A DNA stretch of 64,000 nt from Clostridium_AM tanneri (GCF_033659955.1 NZ_JARUJP010000008.1:1-64000), one strand, 5' to 3'; positions 44,111 through 53,349 are shown, counted from the stretch's first letter. A program made the numbers and translations. Notes: generated by a model not told the origin, from the sequence alone.

Positions 44111-44905
44111 GTGTTGAGAATTAGACAAAAGGAAGCTTTTAGTTATGGCTATAACTCTATAGCTGCAATTGATGAAAAAGAGCATAATACTATGATGGAC
44201 TTTGGCATATTGAGAATTGCTAAAGGACAGGTAGAAATAGACAAAGACAGTAAAGAAAGGGCATTTCTTTTAATAAAAGGTGAAGTGGTTTTTGAATATA
44301 AAGAAAAAAAAGAAATAGCTGCAAGAAAATCTTGTTTTGATGAGGATCCATGGGTGCTTCATGTACCGAAGGATGTAGAGGTAAAAATTACTGGTCTTTC
44401 GGAAGATACGGAAATCTCTGTTACGAAAACCACTAATGACAAGGTATTTCAATCTAAATTATATACAAATAAAGAATGTAGAAGTGAAAATCGTGGAGCT
44501 GGAACAATGAAGGAGGCATCCACAAGAATTGTAAGAACTGTTTTTGATTATTCAAATGCAGATTATTCAAACCTAGTAGTAGGGGAAGTAGTAGATTATC
44601 CAGGAAAATGGTCGAGCTACCCTCCGCATTATCATCCACAGCCAGAGATATACTTCTATAAGTTTAACCCTGAAAATGGATATGGCTTCTCTGAACTAGG
44701 AGAGGACGTAGTAAAAATAAAAAATAATGATACTGTAAAAATATTAGATAACGCTACTCATCCTCAAACTACAGCACCAGGGTATGCAATGTACTACATC
44801 TGGGTTATAAGACACTTAGATGGAAACCCATATATAACTCCAACCTTTGTTCCTGAACATTTATGGGTTACAGAAAAGGACGCTAAAATTTGGCCGGATA
44901 AATAG
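44111..44905 (+). CDS. iolB: 5-deoxy-glucuronate isomerase
   Basis: A 264-residue bicupin that converts 5-deoxy-glucuronate to 5-dehydro-2-deoxygluconate. The metal-binding cupin motif YPPHYHPQPEIYFYKF, with two histidines and a glutamate, is near residues 175-190, and the last ligand is the histidine in NATHPQTTAPGYAMYY. The start is GTG after GAGGTGA. It follows transketolase by 34 bases and precedes iolD, so the product of IolB would be available to the adjacent transketolase. Confidence 0.93.
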   Translation: MLRIRQKEAFSYGYNSIAAIDEKEHNTMMDFGILRIAKGQVEIDKDSKERAFLLIKGEVVFEYKEKKEIAARKSCFDEDPWVLHVPKDVEVKITGLSEDTEISVTKTTNDKVFQSKLYTNKECRSENRGAGTMKEASTRIVRTVFDYSNADYSNLVVGEVVDYPGKWSSYPPHYHPQPEIYFYKFNPENGYGFSELGEDVVKIKNNDTVKILDNATHPQTTAPGYAMYYIWVIRHLDGNPYITPTFVPEHLWVTEKDAKIWPDK

Positions 44906-44986
44906 AATTCAGTTAATAATATAAAGTGAATTTTAAAAAAATCAGCTTAAGTAATATACTCGTAAGAGTTTTTAAGAGGTGAAAAT

Positions 44987-46921
44987 ATGAAAACTATAAG
45001 ACTTACAATGGCTCAGGCTCTTGTTAAGTTTCTTGATAACCAGTATATAGAGTTTGATGGCACTGTAACTAAATTTGTTAAGGGGATATTTACAGTCTTT
45101 GGACATGGAAATGTACTTGGACTAGGTCAAGCCTTAGAAGAAGATCCAGGAGACTTAATAGTTCATCAAGGTAGAAATGAGCAGGGAATGGCTCATGCAG
45201 CTATGGGGTTTGCAAAGCAAATGCACAGAAAGCAGATATATGCCTGCACCTCCTCCGTAGGACCAGGAGCAGCTAATATGGTGACAGCAGCAGCAACTGC
45301 AACTGCAAACAGAATTCCTGTACTTTTCTTACCGGGAGATGTATATGCAGCAAGGCAGCCAGACCCTGTATTGCAGCAGGTAGAGCATTTTCATAATTTA
45401 AATATAAGCACAAACGATGCCTTTAAAGCAGTAAGTAAGTACTGGGATAGAATAAGCAGACCGGAGCAGCTAATGACAGCAGCTATAAATGCTATGAGGG
45501 TGCTGACAAACCCTGCAGATACAGGAGCTGTTACATTAGCACTTCCACAGGATGTTCAGGGTGAAGCCTATGATTATCCAGAGTATTTCTTTAAAAAGAG
45601 AATTCACAGAATAGAAAGAAGGCCTGCAACAAAGGAAATGATTAAAGAGGCAGCAGAGCTAATTCTTAGGAAGAAAAAGCCTATACTAATCTGCGGTGGT
45701 GGGGTAAGGTATTCTGAAGCTGCAGAAGTATTTAAAGGTTTTGCAGAGAGATTTAACATTCCTTTTGGAGAAACACAGGCGGGAAAAAGTGCTGTTTTGT
45801 GGAGTGATAAATTAAATTTAGGAGGAATAGGAGCTACAGGAAACTTAGCAGCGAACACTATTGCTAAGGAGGCAGATCTTATAATAGGTGTTGGAACTAG
45901 ATATACAGATTTTACAACCTCCTCTAAGTGGTTATTTCAAAATCCAGAGGTTGAATTTTTAAATATAAACATAGCTGAATTTGATTCCTATAAACTAGAT
46001 GCAATTAAAGTTATTGCAGATGCTAAAGTAGCCTTGGAAGCTATAGGTGATGAATTAGGTAAGGTTGGATATAAATCATGCTATAAAGAGGAAATAAAAG
46101 AAGCTAAAGATAAGTGGCAGGCTGAATTAGATAGATTGTTTAATTTAGAATATACCGGTGAAACTTTTAAGCCGGAAGTGGCTGGTCACTTAGATCATGT
46201 ACTAGAAGAGTTTGGAAAGAAAACAGGAGCTTATCTTACTCAAACTAAAGTATTAGGGATGCTAGATGAAATGCTGGATGATGACGCAATAGTGGTAGGT
46301 TCTTCAGGAAGTCTTCCAGGGGATCTGCAGAGGGTATGGAGACCAAAGACAGTTAACAGCTACCATATGGAATACGGTTATTCCTGTATGGGCTATGAAG
46401 TAAATGCAGCTTTAGGAGTTAAGATTGCAGCTCCAGAAAAAGAAGTGTATTCCCTATTAGGGGATGGTTCATATATGATGCTTCATTCAGAATTACCAAC
46501 ATCTATTCAGGAGAAAAAGAAAATAAATATTATAGTCTTTGACAACATGTCCTTTGGATGTATAAATAATTTGCAAATGGGTAAGGGCATGGGAAGCTTT
46601 GGAACTGAGTTTAGATTTAGAAATGAGGAAACAGGCAAGCTGGATGGTGATTTAGTTCCAATAGATTTTGCTATGAGTGCCACTGCCTATGGGTGCAAAA
46701 CCTATAGGGTTAAAACTGTAGAAGAACTAAGGACAGCCATTGAGAATTCTAAAAAACAAACTGTATCCACCTTAATTGACATTAAGATACTACCAAAAAC
46801 TATGACTCATGATTATGAATCCTGGTGGCGGGTAGGTATTGCAGAGGTATCCAATAAGGAAAGTATAAAGAAAGCCCGTGAAGAATTAGAAGAAGAAATG
46901 AAAAAAGCTAGAGAATATTAG
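44987..46921 (+). CDS. iolD: 3D-(3,5/4)-trihydroxycyclohexane-1,2-dione acylhydrolase
   Basis: A 644-residue thiamine-diphosphate enzyme that opens the inositol-derived ring to 5-deoxy-glucuronate. The activating glutamate is in HQGRNEQGMAHAA near residue 65, the central domain follows at about 220-360, and the TPP/Mg motif begins GDGSYMMLHSELPTS and ends at the asparagine of DNMSFGCINN. Length and motif order match IolD rather than acetolactate synthase. Confidence 0.95.
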   Translation: MKTIRLTMAQALVKFLDNQYIEFDGTVTKFVKGIFTVFGHGNVLGLGQALEEDPGDLIVHQGRNEQGMAHAAMGFAKQMHRKQIYACTSSVGPGAANMVTAAATATANRIPVLFLPGDVYAARQPDPVLQQVEHFHNLNISTNDAFKAVSKYWDRISRPEQLMTAAINAMRVLTNPADTGAVTLALPQDVQGEAYDYPEYFFKKRIHRIERRPATKEMIKEAAELILRKKKPILICGGGVRYSEAAEVFKGFAERFNIPFGETQAGKSAVLWSDKLNLGGIGATGNLAANTIAKEADLIIGVGTRYTDFTTSSKWLFQNPEVEFLNINIAEFDSYKLDAIKVIADAKVALEAIGDELGKVGYKSCYKEEIKEAKDKWQAELDRLFNLEYTGETFKPEVAGHLDHVLEEFGKKTGAYLTQTKVLGMLDEMLDDDAIVVGSSGSLPGDLQRVWRPKTVNSYHMEYGYSCMGYEVNAALGVKIAAPEKEVYSLLGDGSYMMLHSELPTSIQEKKKINIIVFDNMSFGCINNLQMGKGMGSFGTEFRFRNEETGKLDGDLVPIDFAMSATAYGCKTYRVKTVEELRTAIENSKKQTVSTLIDIKILPKTMTHDYESWWRVGIAEVSNKESIKKAREELEEEMKKAREY

Positions 46922-46942
46922 GGAGATGGGTGGAGGAATAGT

Positions 46943-47839
46943 ATGTTAGATAAAAATAAAGTAAGACTTGGGATAGCTCCTATAGCATGGACAAATGATG
47001 ATATGCCTGAGCTTGGGAGAGAAAATACCTTTCAGCAATGTATAAGTGAAATGGCACTTGCAGGATTTACAGGAAGTGAGGTGGGGAATAAGTACCCTAG
47101 AGATATTCAAGTATTAAAAAAAGCTTTAGAACTAAGGGGTATAAGTATAGCCAGCGCTTGGTTTAGTTCCTTTTTAACTACTAAACCCTTTGAAGAAACT
47201 GCTGAAGCCTTTATAAAGCATAGAGATTTTCTAAAGGAAATGGGAGCAGAGGTAATTGTTGTAGCGGAACAGGGCCATAGTATTCAGGGAATGATAGATG
47301 TGCCTGTTATAAGTAGGAAGCCTCATTTTTCAGAGGAGGAATGGGTTAAGCTTGCAAGAGGCTTAGAGGAGCTTGGAAAACTTGCTAAAGAGCAAGATAT
47401 GAATATTGTTTATCACCATCATATGGGTACAGGAGTACAGACTCTAGAAGAAATAGATAAGCTGATGGCAATGACAGACCCAGAGTTAGTTTATTTACTA
47501 TTTGATACAGGGCATCTTACTTTTTCACAGGTAAATCCAGAGGTGGTTTTAAATAAGTATATAAATAGAATAAAACATGTACATTTAAAGGATATAAGAG
47601 AAGAAGTATTAGATAAAGTTTACAAGGAACAGATGAGCTTTCTTAATGCAGTTAAGCATGGAGTCTTTACTGTTCCAGGTGATGGAATGATTAGTTATGC
47701 CACTCTTTTTAAAATCTTAGACAAAAATAATTATGAAGGATGGTTTATTGTTGAGGCTGAACAAGACCCAGCCAAAGCGAATCCTTTAGAATATGCAATT
47801 AAGGCAAGAAAATTTATAAAAGAGCAAACTGGCTTATAG
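46943..47839 (+). CDS. iolE: Myo-inosose-2 dehydratase
   Basis: A 298-residue TIM-barrel dehydratase acting on 2-keto-myo-inositol. Metal-site residues appear in VVAEQGHSIQG, YHHHMGTGVQT, LLFDTGHLTFSQ, KHVHLKDIRE and FIVEAEQDPAKANP. The N-terminus LGIAPIAWTNDDMPELG is characteristic. It begins 21 bases after iolD with GGAGG upstream. Confidence 0.95.
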   Translation: MLDKNKVRLGIAPIAWTNDDMPELGRENTFQQCISEMALAGFTGSEVGNKYPRDIQVLKKALELRGISIASAWFSSFLTTKPFEETAEAFIKHRDFLKEMGAEVIVVAEQGHSIQGMIDVPVISRKPHFSEEEWVKLARGLEELGKLAKEQDMNIVYHHHMGTGVQTLEEIDKLMAMTDPELVYLLFDTGHLTFSQVNPEVVLNKYINRIKHVHLKDIREEVLDKVYKEQMSFLNAVKHGVFTVPGDGMISYATLFKILDKNNYEGWFIVEAEQDPAKANPLEYAIKARKFIKEQTGL

Positions 47840-47913
47840 ATAAAAGTACTGGGAGTTAATCCGAAAAAGATCTGATAAAAAATACCAGTAGCATTAGATG
47901 GGAGAGGTTAAAA

Positions 47914-48924
47914 ATGTCAAATAACATTGTCCTTGGAATAATCGGTGCAGGAAGAATAGGAAAACTACATGGGGAGAATATAGTCAATAATTTTCCAGAT
48001 ATAAGGCTTAAGGCAATTGCTGATATATACGCAGATAAGATAATTGAATGGGCACAGGGAATAGGAATAGAAGAGGTTTATGAAGACTATAGGGATATAT
48101 TAAAAGATCCTGAGATAAATACAGTTCTCATATGTTCTTCAACCAATACCCATTCAACTATAACTATAGAAGCTGCTGAAGCAGGAAAGCATATTTTTTG
48201 TGAAAAGCCTATAGATTTTGATCTTGAAAAGATAGTTGCTGCTCTCGATGCCGTTAAAAAGGCAGGAGTTAAGTTTCAGGTAGGTTTTAACAGGAGATTT
48301 GATCACAACTTTAGAAAGGTACATGAGCTTATAAAAGAAGGAAAAATAGGTGACCCTCATATCATTAAGGTTACTTCTAGAGACCCAGAGCCGCCACCAA
48401 TTGAGTATGTTAAGGTTTCTGGTGGAATGTTCATGGATATGACTATCCACGATTTTGATATGGTACGATATCTATCTGGAAGTGAGGTAGAAGAGGTATA
48501 TACAAATGCAGCAGTGCTTGTAGATCCTGCCATTGGGGAAGCTGGAGATGTAGATACAGCCTTAATTACACTAAAATTCAAAAATGGGGCTATAGGTGTT
48601 ATAGATAACAGCAGGAGAGCTGCCTACGGATATGATCAAAGAGTTGAAGTATTCGGTTCTAAGGGAGGGGTAACGGTAAGTAATGATACTCCATCTTCAG
48701 CTGTCCTTAGCACTTCAGAAGGAGTGTTTGCTGATAAGCCTAAATATTTCTTCTTAGAAAGATATAAGGATTCCTTTGTGGAGGAACTAAGACAGTTCTT
48801 TAATGCAATCAAAAATGATACCAAAACTCCTGTTGAAGGCATAGATGGATTAAAGCCAATTATAATTGCAATGGCTGCAAGAAAGTCCTATGAAGAGAAA
48901 AGACCAATAAAAATAATAGAGTAA
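47914..48924 (+). CDS. iolG: Inositol 2-dehydrogenase (Gfo/Idh/MocA family)
   Basis: A 336-residue NAD-dependent oxidoreductase. The Rossmann motif is GIIGAGRIGKLHGEN, the conserved lysine is in CEKPID near residue 98, and the catalytic pair is in DMTIHDFDMVRYL. It performs the first oxidation of myo-inositol; a preference for scyllo- or D-chiro-inositol cannot be excluded. It is the last gene before a terminator-like hairpin. Confidence 0.92.
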   Translation: MSNNIVLGIIGAGRIGKLHGENIVNNFPDIRLKAIADIYADKIIEWAQGIGIEEVYEDYRDILKDPEINTVLICSSTNTHSTITIEAAEAGKHIFCEKPIDFDLEKIVAALDAVKKAGVKFQVGFNRRFDHNFRKVHELIKEGKIGDPHIIKVTSRDPEPPPIEYVKVSGGMFMDMTIHDFDMVRYLSGSEVEEVYTNAAVLVDPAIGEAGDVDTALITLKFKNGAIGVIDNSRRAAYGYDQRVEVFGSKGGVTVSNDTPSSAVLSTSEGVFADKPKYFFLERYKDSFVEELRQFFNAIKNDTKTPVEGIDGLKPIIIAMAARKSYEEKRPIKIIE

Positions 48925-48938
48925 TTCAAAAGTTAAAT

Positions 48939-48989
48939 AAAACAGTAGATTAGCATAAAGTCCTTTATTCTAATTCTACTGTTTTTATT
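48939..48989 (+). terminator. Terminator-like hairpin between iolG and the larA homologue
   Basis: AAACAGTAGA(T)TAG pairs with CTAATTCTACTGTTT, with one bulge, across a loop of about 16 bases, followed by a T-rich run. The larA homologue is only 24 bases further on and shows no promoter of its own, so read-through is likely and expression stepped down. Confidence 0.75.
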
Positions 48990-49012
48990 TAAAAATAAGG
49001 GGGAAATTGGGG

Positions 49013-50260
49013 ATGGAATATAGTTTTGGATTTGGAAAGGGAAAGATGAACTTTGGCATAGATAGTGAAAATATTTTGGGCATATTAGAGCCTAACGAGG
49101 TAAAAATAGAGCTAACTGGTGCAGATGAGGTCAGAAGGGCGATGGAAAACCCTATTGCGTGCAGCAGATTAAAGAACATAGTAAAACCAGGAGAGAAAGT
49201 AGTAATAGTTACTAGTGATATAACCAGACCTATGCCAAGTAAAATAGTTCTACCTGTAGTAATAGAAGAACTAAATAGTGCTGGAATTAAGGATCAGGAT
49301 ATTACCATAGTATTTGCTCTTGGTAGTCATAGATCTCACACAGAGGAAGAAAAAAAATATTTAGTTGGTAAAGAGATATATGAAAAAATAAACTGCATAG
49401 ACAGCAGTTCAACAGAGTTTGTGCATCTTGGAGTAACATCAGAGGGAACGCCGGTGGACATTAGTAAAATTGTTGTTAAAGCTGACAGAAGAATTTGCTT
49501 AGGAAATATAGAATATCATTATTTTGCAGGATACAGCGGAGGTGCCAAGGCCATAATGCCGGGAGTTTCAACAAGGGCAGCTATTCAGGCAAATCATAGC
49601 AAAATGGTGCATGAAAAAGCAACAACGGGGAATGTAAAAGATAATCCTGTAAGAATGGATATAGAAACTGTAGAAAAGTTTGTACCTATAGACTTTATAG
49701 TAAATGTAGTACTAGATAGTAACAAACAAATAATTAAAGCAGTAGCCGGTCACTATATAAAGGCTCATAGAGAAGGCTGTAAGTTTTTAGATAGTTTTTA
49801 TAAGATAAGAATAAAAGAAAAAGCGGATATTGTTATCACAACACCGGGAGGATACCCTAAGGATTTAAACTTATATCAAGCCCAAAAAGCGTTGGACAAC
49901 TCCAAGCATGCGGTAAAAGAAGGTGGGATAATAATATTAGTTGCCTCCTGCAAGGAAGGATTAGGAGAAAAGGTATTTGAGAACTGGATGTTAGAAGCAG
50001 AAAAACCTGAAGATATGATAGAACAAATAAAAAAGAATTTTCAATTAGGAGGTCATAAAGCAGCAGCAATTGCTATGATATTAAAAAGGTGTAAGGTATA
50101 CCTAGTTTCTGAACTTGAAGAAGGATTTGTGAGAAGTATATTTATGGAGCCTTTTAGCGATGCACAAAGTGCTGTGGAAGCTGCTTTCAAAGAAACTGGG
50201 GAAGATTCTAAGGTAATTCTCATGCCTTTCGGAGGCTCAACCTTACCAAGTTTAGATTAA
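49013..50260 (+). CDS. LarA-family nickel-dependent hydroxyacid racemase homologue
   Basis: A 415-residue member of the lactate racemase family, which uses the nickel pincer cofactor. The N-terminal DUF2088 domain has TSDITRPMPSK and GSHRSH (His106). The cofactor-binding stretch is EYHYFAGYSGGAKAIMPG, where His169 and Lys179 correspond to the catalytic histidine and the cofactor-linked lysine. The maturation genes larB, larC and larE are not in the window. I use ATG 49013; the TTG at 49007 is too near the ribosome site. LarA homologues act on several 2-hydroxyacids, including malate. In this operon malate is my preferred substrate. Confidence 0.88.
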   Translation: MEYSFGFGKGKMNFGIDSENILGILEPNEVKIELTGADEVRRAMENPIACSRLKNIVKPGEKVVIVTSDITRPMPSKIVLPVVIEELNSAGIKDQDITIVFALGSHRSHTEEEKKYLVGKEIYEKINCIDSSSTEFVHLGVTSEGTPVDISKIVVKADRRICLGNIEYHYFAGYSGGAKAIMPGVSTRAAIQANHSKMVHEKATTGNVKDNPVRMDIETVEKFVPIDFIVNVVLDSNKQIIKAVAGHYIKAHREGCKFLDSFYKIRIKEKADIVITTPGGYPKDLNLYQAQKALDNSKHAVKEGGIIILVASCKEGLGEKVFENWMLEAEKPEDMIEQIKKNFQLGGHKAAAIAMILKRCKVYLVSELEEGFVRSIFMEPFSDAQSAVEAAFKETGEDSKVILMPFGGSTLPSLD

Positions 50261-50288
50261 GTAGAAAAGGATAGGTTTAAAGAAATTT

Positions 50289-50331
50289 AAAAGTTACAGG
50301 CTATAGGTTAGTGTAGTCTGTAACTTTTATT
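50289..50331 (+). terminator. Terminator after the larA homologue
   Basis: An 11-bp stem AAAAGTTACAG/CTGTAACTTTT, extended by inner CTA/TAG pairs, with a T-rich end. It closes the inositol operon. Confidence 0.85.
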
Positions 50332-50475
50332 TTAAGAGTATTTGTTGTAGAGTAGGATATTTTACACTATAGAGGATTAGGATGAAGTGAAAAATTTTAC
50401 TAATTGTATTATAATGTAAGGGGTGTAGAAGTAGTATTTAGTTTTAATAAATTAAATAATTGGGGGAGAAATTAA

Positions 50476-51063
50476 ATGAATTTATATTTTGTAAGACATG
50501 GGGAAACTAAGGAAAATCAGGGCGGAAGTTACTATGGAAGCCTTGATGTAGAACTTACAGAGCAGGGTATATTACAATCACATAGAGCAGAAGAGATACT
50601 AAGAGATATAAACTTTAAAACAGTATATATCAGTGAAAAAAAGAGAGCAGAGCAAACAGCTGATATTTTATTGAAAAATAAGCATTGCAATTTAATCAGA
50701 GATAGTAGAATAAATGAAACAAACTTTGGAGAGTTTGAAGGAAAAGCTTATGATAAAATAAAAGAGCTGTACCCTGCAGAATGGAAGCTCTGGTGTGAAA
50801 ATTGGAGGGACTTTGCACCACCAGGGGGAGAGAGTTATTTACAGGTTTATGGTAGAGTTAAAAGCTTCATGGATGACATTTTAAAGCTTGATGAAGAAAA
50901 TATTCTAATCGTAACTCACGGTGGAGTTATAAGGTCTATTTATTGTTACATATTAGGAGGCAACTTAGACTTCTTCTGGAGTTTTGGCTCTAAGAATTGT
51001 GATATAACTTTAATAAAATATGAGTATGGAAACCTATTTATAGATAGTATAACTCATGTGTAA
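50476..51063 (+). CDS. cobC: Histidine phosphatase, probable alpha-ribazole phosphatase
   Basis: A 195-residue phosphoglycerate-mutase-superfamily enzyme. The phosphohistidine motif is FVRHGET near residue 5, ETNFGEFEGKAYD is near 77, and the second histidine is in IVTHGGVIR. Alone this family is hard to assign; the two following genes, cobS and cobU, make dephosphorylation of alpha-ribazole phosphate the best reading. GGGGGAGA precedes the ATG. Confidence 0.85.
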   Translation: MNLYFVRHGETKENQGGSYYGSLDVELTEQGILQSHRAEEILRDINFKTVYISEKKRAEQTADILLKNKHCNLIRDSRINETNFGEFEGKAYDKIKELYPAEWKLWCENWRDFAPPGGESYLQVYGRVKSFMDDILKLDEENILIVTHGGVIRSIYCYILGGNLDFFWSFGSKNCDITLIKYEYGNLFIDSITHV

Positions 51064-51112
51064 GTTTTTTAAATCAAAAGACAAGCTTAAAAAATGATGG
51101 GGGAAACAAAAA

Positions 51113-51862
51113 ATGAAAAGAATAATACAAAATCTATTATTAATGGTTCAATTTTTAACCAGAATTCCAGTTAACCTAAATTTACCTTGTGAGAAAGAAG
51201 ATTTTAAAAGAGGAGCTATATTTCTTCCTGTAGTTGGATTTATAATAGGAGCTATTCAATGGGGTATATATGAGCTCTTTATAAGGATTTTACCATTAGA
51301 ACCTACTATTGTAATAATACTGTTAGCTGGAATCATAGTAACAGGAGCGCTACATTTAGATGGGGTAGGAGATACCTGTGATGGTTTTTTCGCCTTTAAA
51401 GGCAATGATAGAATAATTGAGATAATGAAGGACAGTAGAATAGGAAGCTATGCTTGTATTTCAGTAATATTTGACTTGCTCTTTAAGTATGCTTTATTCT
51501 CATCAATAGCTCCAAGTTTTCCTATAGGAATTATAGTTGTACCTATTATATCAAGATTCACCACGGTTTTTATAATTACTATAGGTAAAAATGCTAAAAA
51601 GACGGGATCTGGCAACCTTTTTGTGGAGAATGTTGGAAAGCTTCAACTTTTTATCAGCTTTTTATTAACTACAGGAATTTTAATCTTAATGATGAATGCT
51701 ATACATGTAATAATACTACTATTTGCTGGAGTGGTTTTCACTGCAATATTTAATGAGTTTTCTAAGAGTAAAATTGGGGGAATTACAGGAGATATTTTAG
51801 GAGCAAATAACGAATTGGTGGAAATACTAACATTAATTTTAATAGCAGTTATTTTAAGATAG
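51113..51862 (+). CDS. cobS: Adenosylcobinamide-GDP ribazoletransferase (cobalamin synthase)
   Basis: A 249-residue integral membrane enzyme joining adenosylcobinamide-GDP and alpha-ribazole. The family signature includes FLTRIPV near residue 14, GALHLDGVGDTCDGFFA near 82 and the aspartate-rich DSRIGSYA near 104. It has several membrane segments. It lies between cobC and cobU and belongs to the late steps that let cells complete salvaged cobinamide. Confidence 0.95.
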   Translation: MKRIIQNLLLMVQFLTRIPVNLNLPCEKEDFKRGAIFLPVVGFIIGAIQWGIYELFIRILPLEPTIVIILLAGIIVTGALHLDGVGDTCDGFFAFKGNDRIIEIMKDSRIGSYACISVIFDLLFKYALFSSIAPSFPIGIIVVPIISRFTTVFIITIGKNAKKTGSGNLFVENVGKLQLFISFLLTTGILILMMNAIHVIILLFAGVVFTAIFNEFSKSKIGGITGDILGANNELVEILTLILIAVILR

Positions 51863-51960
51863 TTACATATTCAATAGAAAATTAAGAGGATAAAAGCAGA
51901 CTAAGAAATATAATAAAATGGTCTTGCAATTATTAAATAGTATTATAAGGAGATATGGAC

Positions 51961-52509
51961 ATGGGAAAGATAATCTTGGTTACTGGCGGCAGCAGAAGTG
52001 GAAAAAGTACCTTTGCAGAAAAGTTATTAGAGAACAAAAATGATGTGTTATATATTGCAACGGCTATAGTAACAGACAAGGAAATGGAAAAAAGAATTGA
52101 AAAGCACAAAAAACAGAGAAATCAAAAATGGGCAACCTATGAAGGCTTTAAAAATTTAGCGGAAGTTATAAAAAAAGATAGCCATAAATATATAATGATT
52201 GAATGTATAGGCACTATGGTAACAAACTTTATGTTTGACAAAGAGTACAACTTTGATACTATGTCACAGGAAGATATATCAGAGCTTAGTAAGAAGATAA
52301 AATCAGAGGTAGAAACACTGCTTTTAGCGGCAAAGGACAGTGACAAAGAAGTAGTTATTGTTACTAACGAAGTAGGTTGGAGTTTAGTGCCTGAATATAG
52401 ACTTGGAAGAATATTTAGTGATATTTTAGGACATGTAAATCAATATATAGGAAGCTTCAGTGATGAAGCGTATTTGGTGGCCTGTGGGTTTCCTTTAAAG
52501 TTAAAGTAA
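51961..52509 (+). CDS. cobU: Adenosylcobinamide kinase / guanylyltransferase
   Basis: A 182-residue bifunctional enzyme. The P-loop is TGGSRSGKSTFAE, followed by YIATA, the histidine region IEKHKKQR (guanylyl acceptor) and NEVGWSLVPEYRLGR. It activates adenosylcobinamide to the GDP form. I choose ATG 51961, eight bases after AAGGAG, over ATG 51955, which is only two bases away. Confidence 0.95.
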   Translation: MGKIILVTGGSRSGKSTFAEKLLENKNDVLYIATAIVTDKEMEKRIEKHKKQRNQKWATYEGFKNLAEVIKKDSHKYIMIECIGTMVTNFMFDKEYNFDTMSQEDISELSKKIKSEVETLLLAAKDSDKEVVIVTNEVGWSLVPEYRLGRIFSDILGHVNQYIGSFSDEAYLVACGFPLKLK

Positions 52510-52550
52510 TAAGAAGGAGTTATACTATGTTGCGTATAACTCCTTCTTAT
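52509..52550. terminator. Bidirectional terminator between cobU and the ABC importer
   Basis: A perfect 17-bp stem ATAAGAAGGAGTTATAC with an eight-base loop, flanked by T- and A-runs. It overlaps the 3' end of the minus-strand ATPase gene. Confidence 0.93.
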
Positions 52551-53346
52551 TTTCTAAAGATTTGCTTATTGGGATAATATGTGGTCTTCCATTTGAAGGA
52601 TTTTTTAATAAATGTACATCCATATTATAAACTTCTTTTATATTTTTTTTAGTTATTACTTCTTCAGGAGACCCTTGAGAAATAATTCTACCTTTGCTCA
52701 TTAACAGTATTTCATCACTGTATTGAGCAGCTAGATTCAAATCATGAAGTACAGTTATGATGGTAATGTCTCTATTTAGAAACTTGATAGTATCTAGCAA
52801 TTCTACCTGATGATATAAATCAAGGTGAGAAATTGGTTCATCTAACAGAATTATTTTTGTATCTTGAGCAAGTGCTCTAGCTATTAAAACTCTCTGCTGT
52901 TCGCCTCCACTTAGGGAGGAAATATTTTTTTCTCTTAACTGCCAGGTATTGGTCATCTCCATTGCATTTTTTACTAATTCCATATCCTTGTCATTTTCTG
53001 ATTGAAGTCTGGATATGTATGGTGATCTTCCCATTAAAACTATATCCAAAGCAGAAAAGTCAAAGTCTAAAATAGTATTTTGAGGAACAGTGGAGACTTT
53101 TTTAGCTAACTCTTTATTTTTGTAACTTATAATATCTTTGTCCTCAATTAATATAGAATTCTTTTTAGGCTCTAAAATTTTAGATAAGTTCTTTATAAAA
53201 GTAGTTTTACCAGAGCCGTTAGGACCTATAATACTATAAAACTTATTTTCTTTAAAATTGATATTTATATCCTGAAGAATTTTCTTGTCTTCATAGCTAT
53301 AATCTAGATTTTGAACCTGTACTGAATAAGCCTTAGGTTTAGTCAC
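52525..53346 (-). CDS. ABC transporter ATP-binding protein, cobalamin/siderophore type
   Basis: A 273-residue FecE/BtuD-like ATPase. Walker A is GPNGSGKTTFI, the signature is LSGGEQQRVLIA, Walker B is IILLDEPISHLD and the switch histidine is in VLHDLNLAA. It begins with GTG just after the permease gene ends. The cobalamin riboswitch ahead of the operon indicates corrinoid as cargo. Confidence 0.94.
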   Translation of the reverse strand: MTKPKAYSVQVQNLDYSYEDKKILQDININFKENKFYSIIGPNGSGKTTFIKNLSKILEPKKNSILIEDKDIISYKNKELAKKVSTVPQNTILDFDFSALDIVLMGRSPYISRLQSENDKDMELVKNAMEMTNTWQLREKNISSLSGGEQQRVLIARALAQDTKIILLDEPISHLDLYHQVELLDTIKFLNRDITIITVLHDLNLAAQYSDEILLMSKGRIISQGSPEEVITKKNIKEVYNMDVHLLKNPSNGRPHIIPISKSLENKKELYAT

Positions 53347-53349
53347 CTA

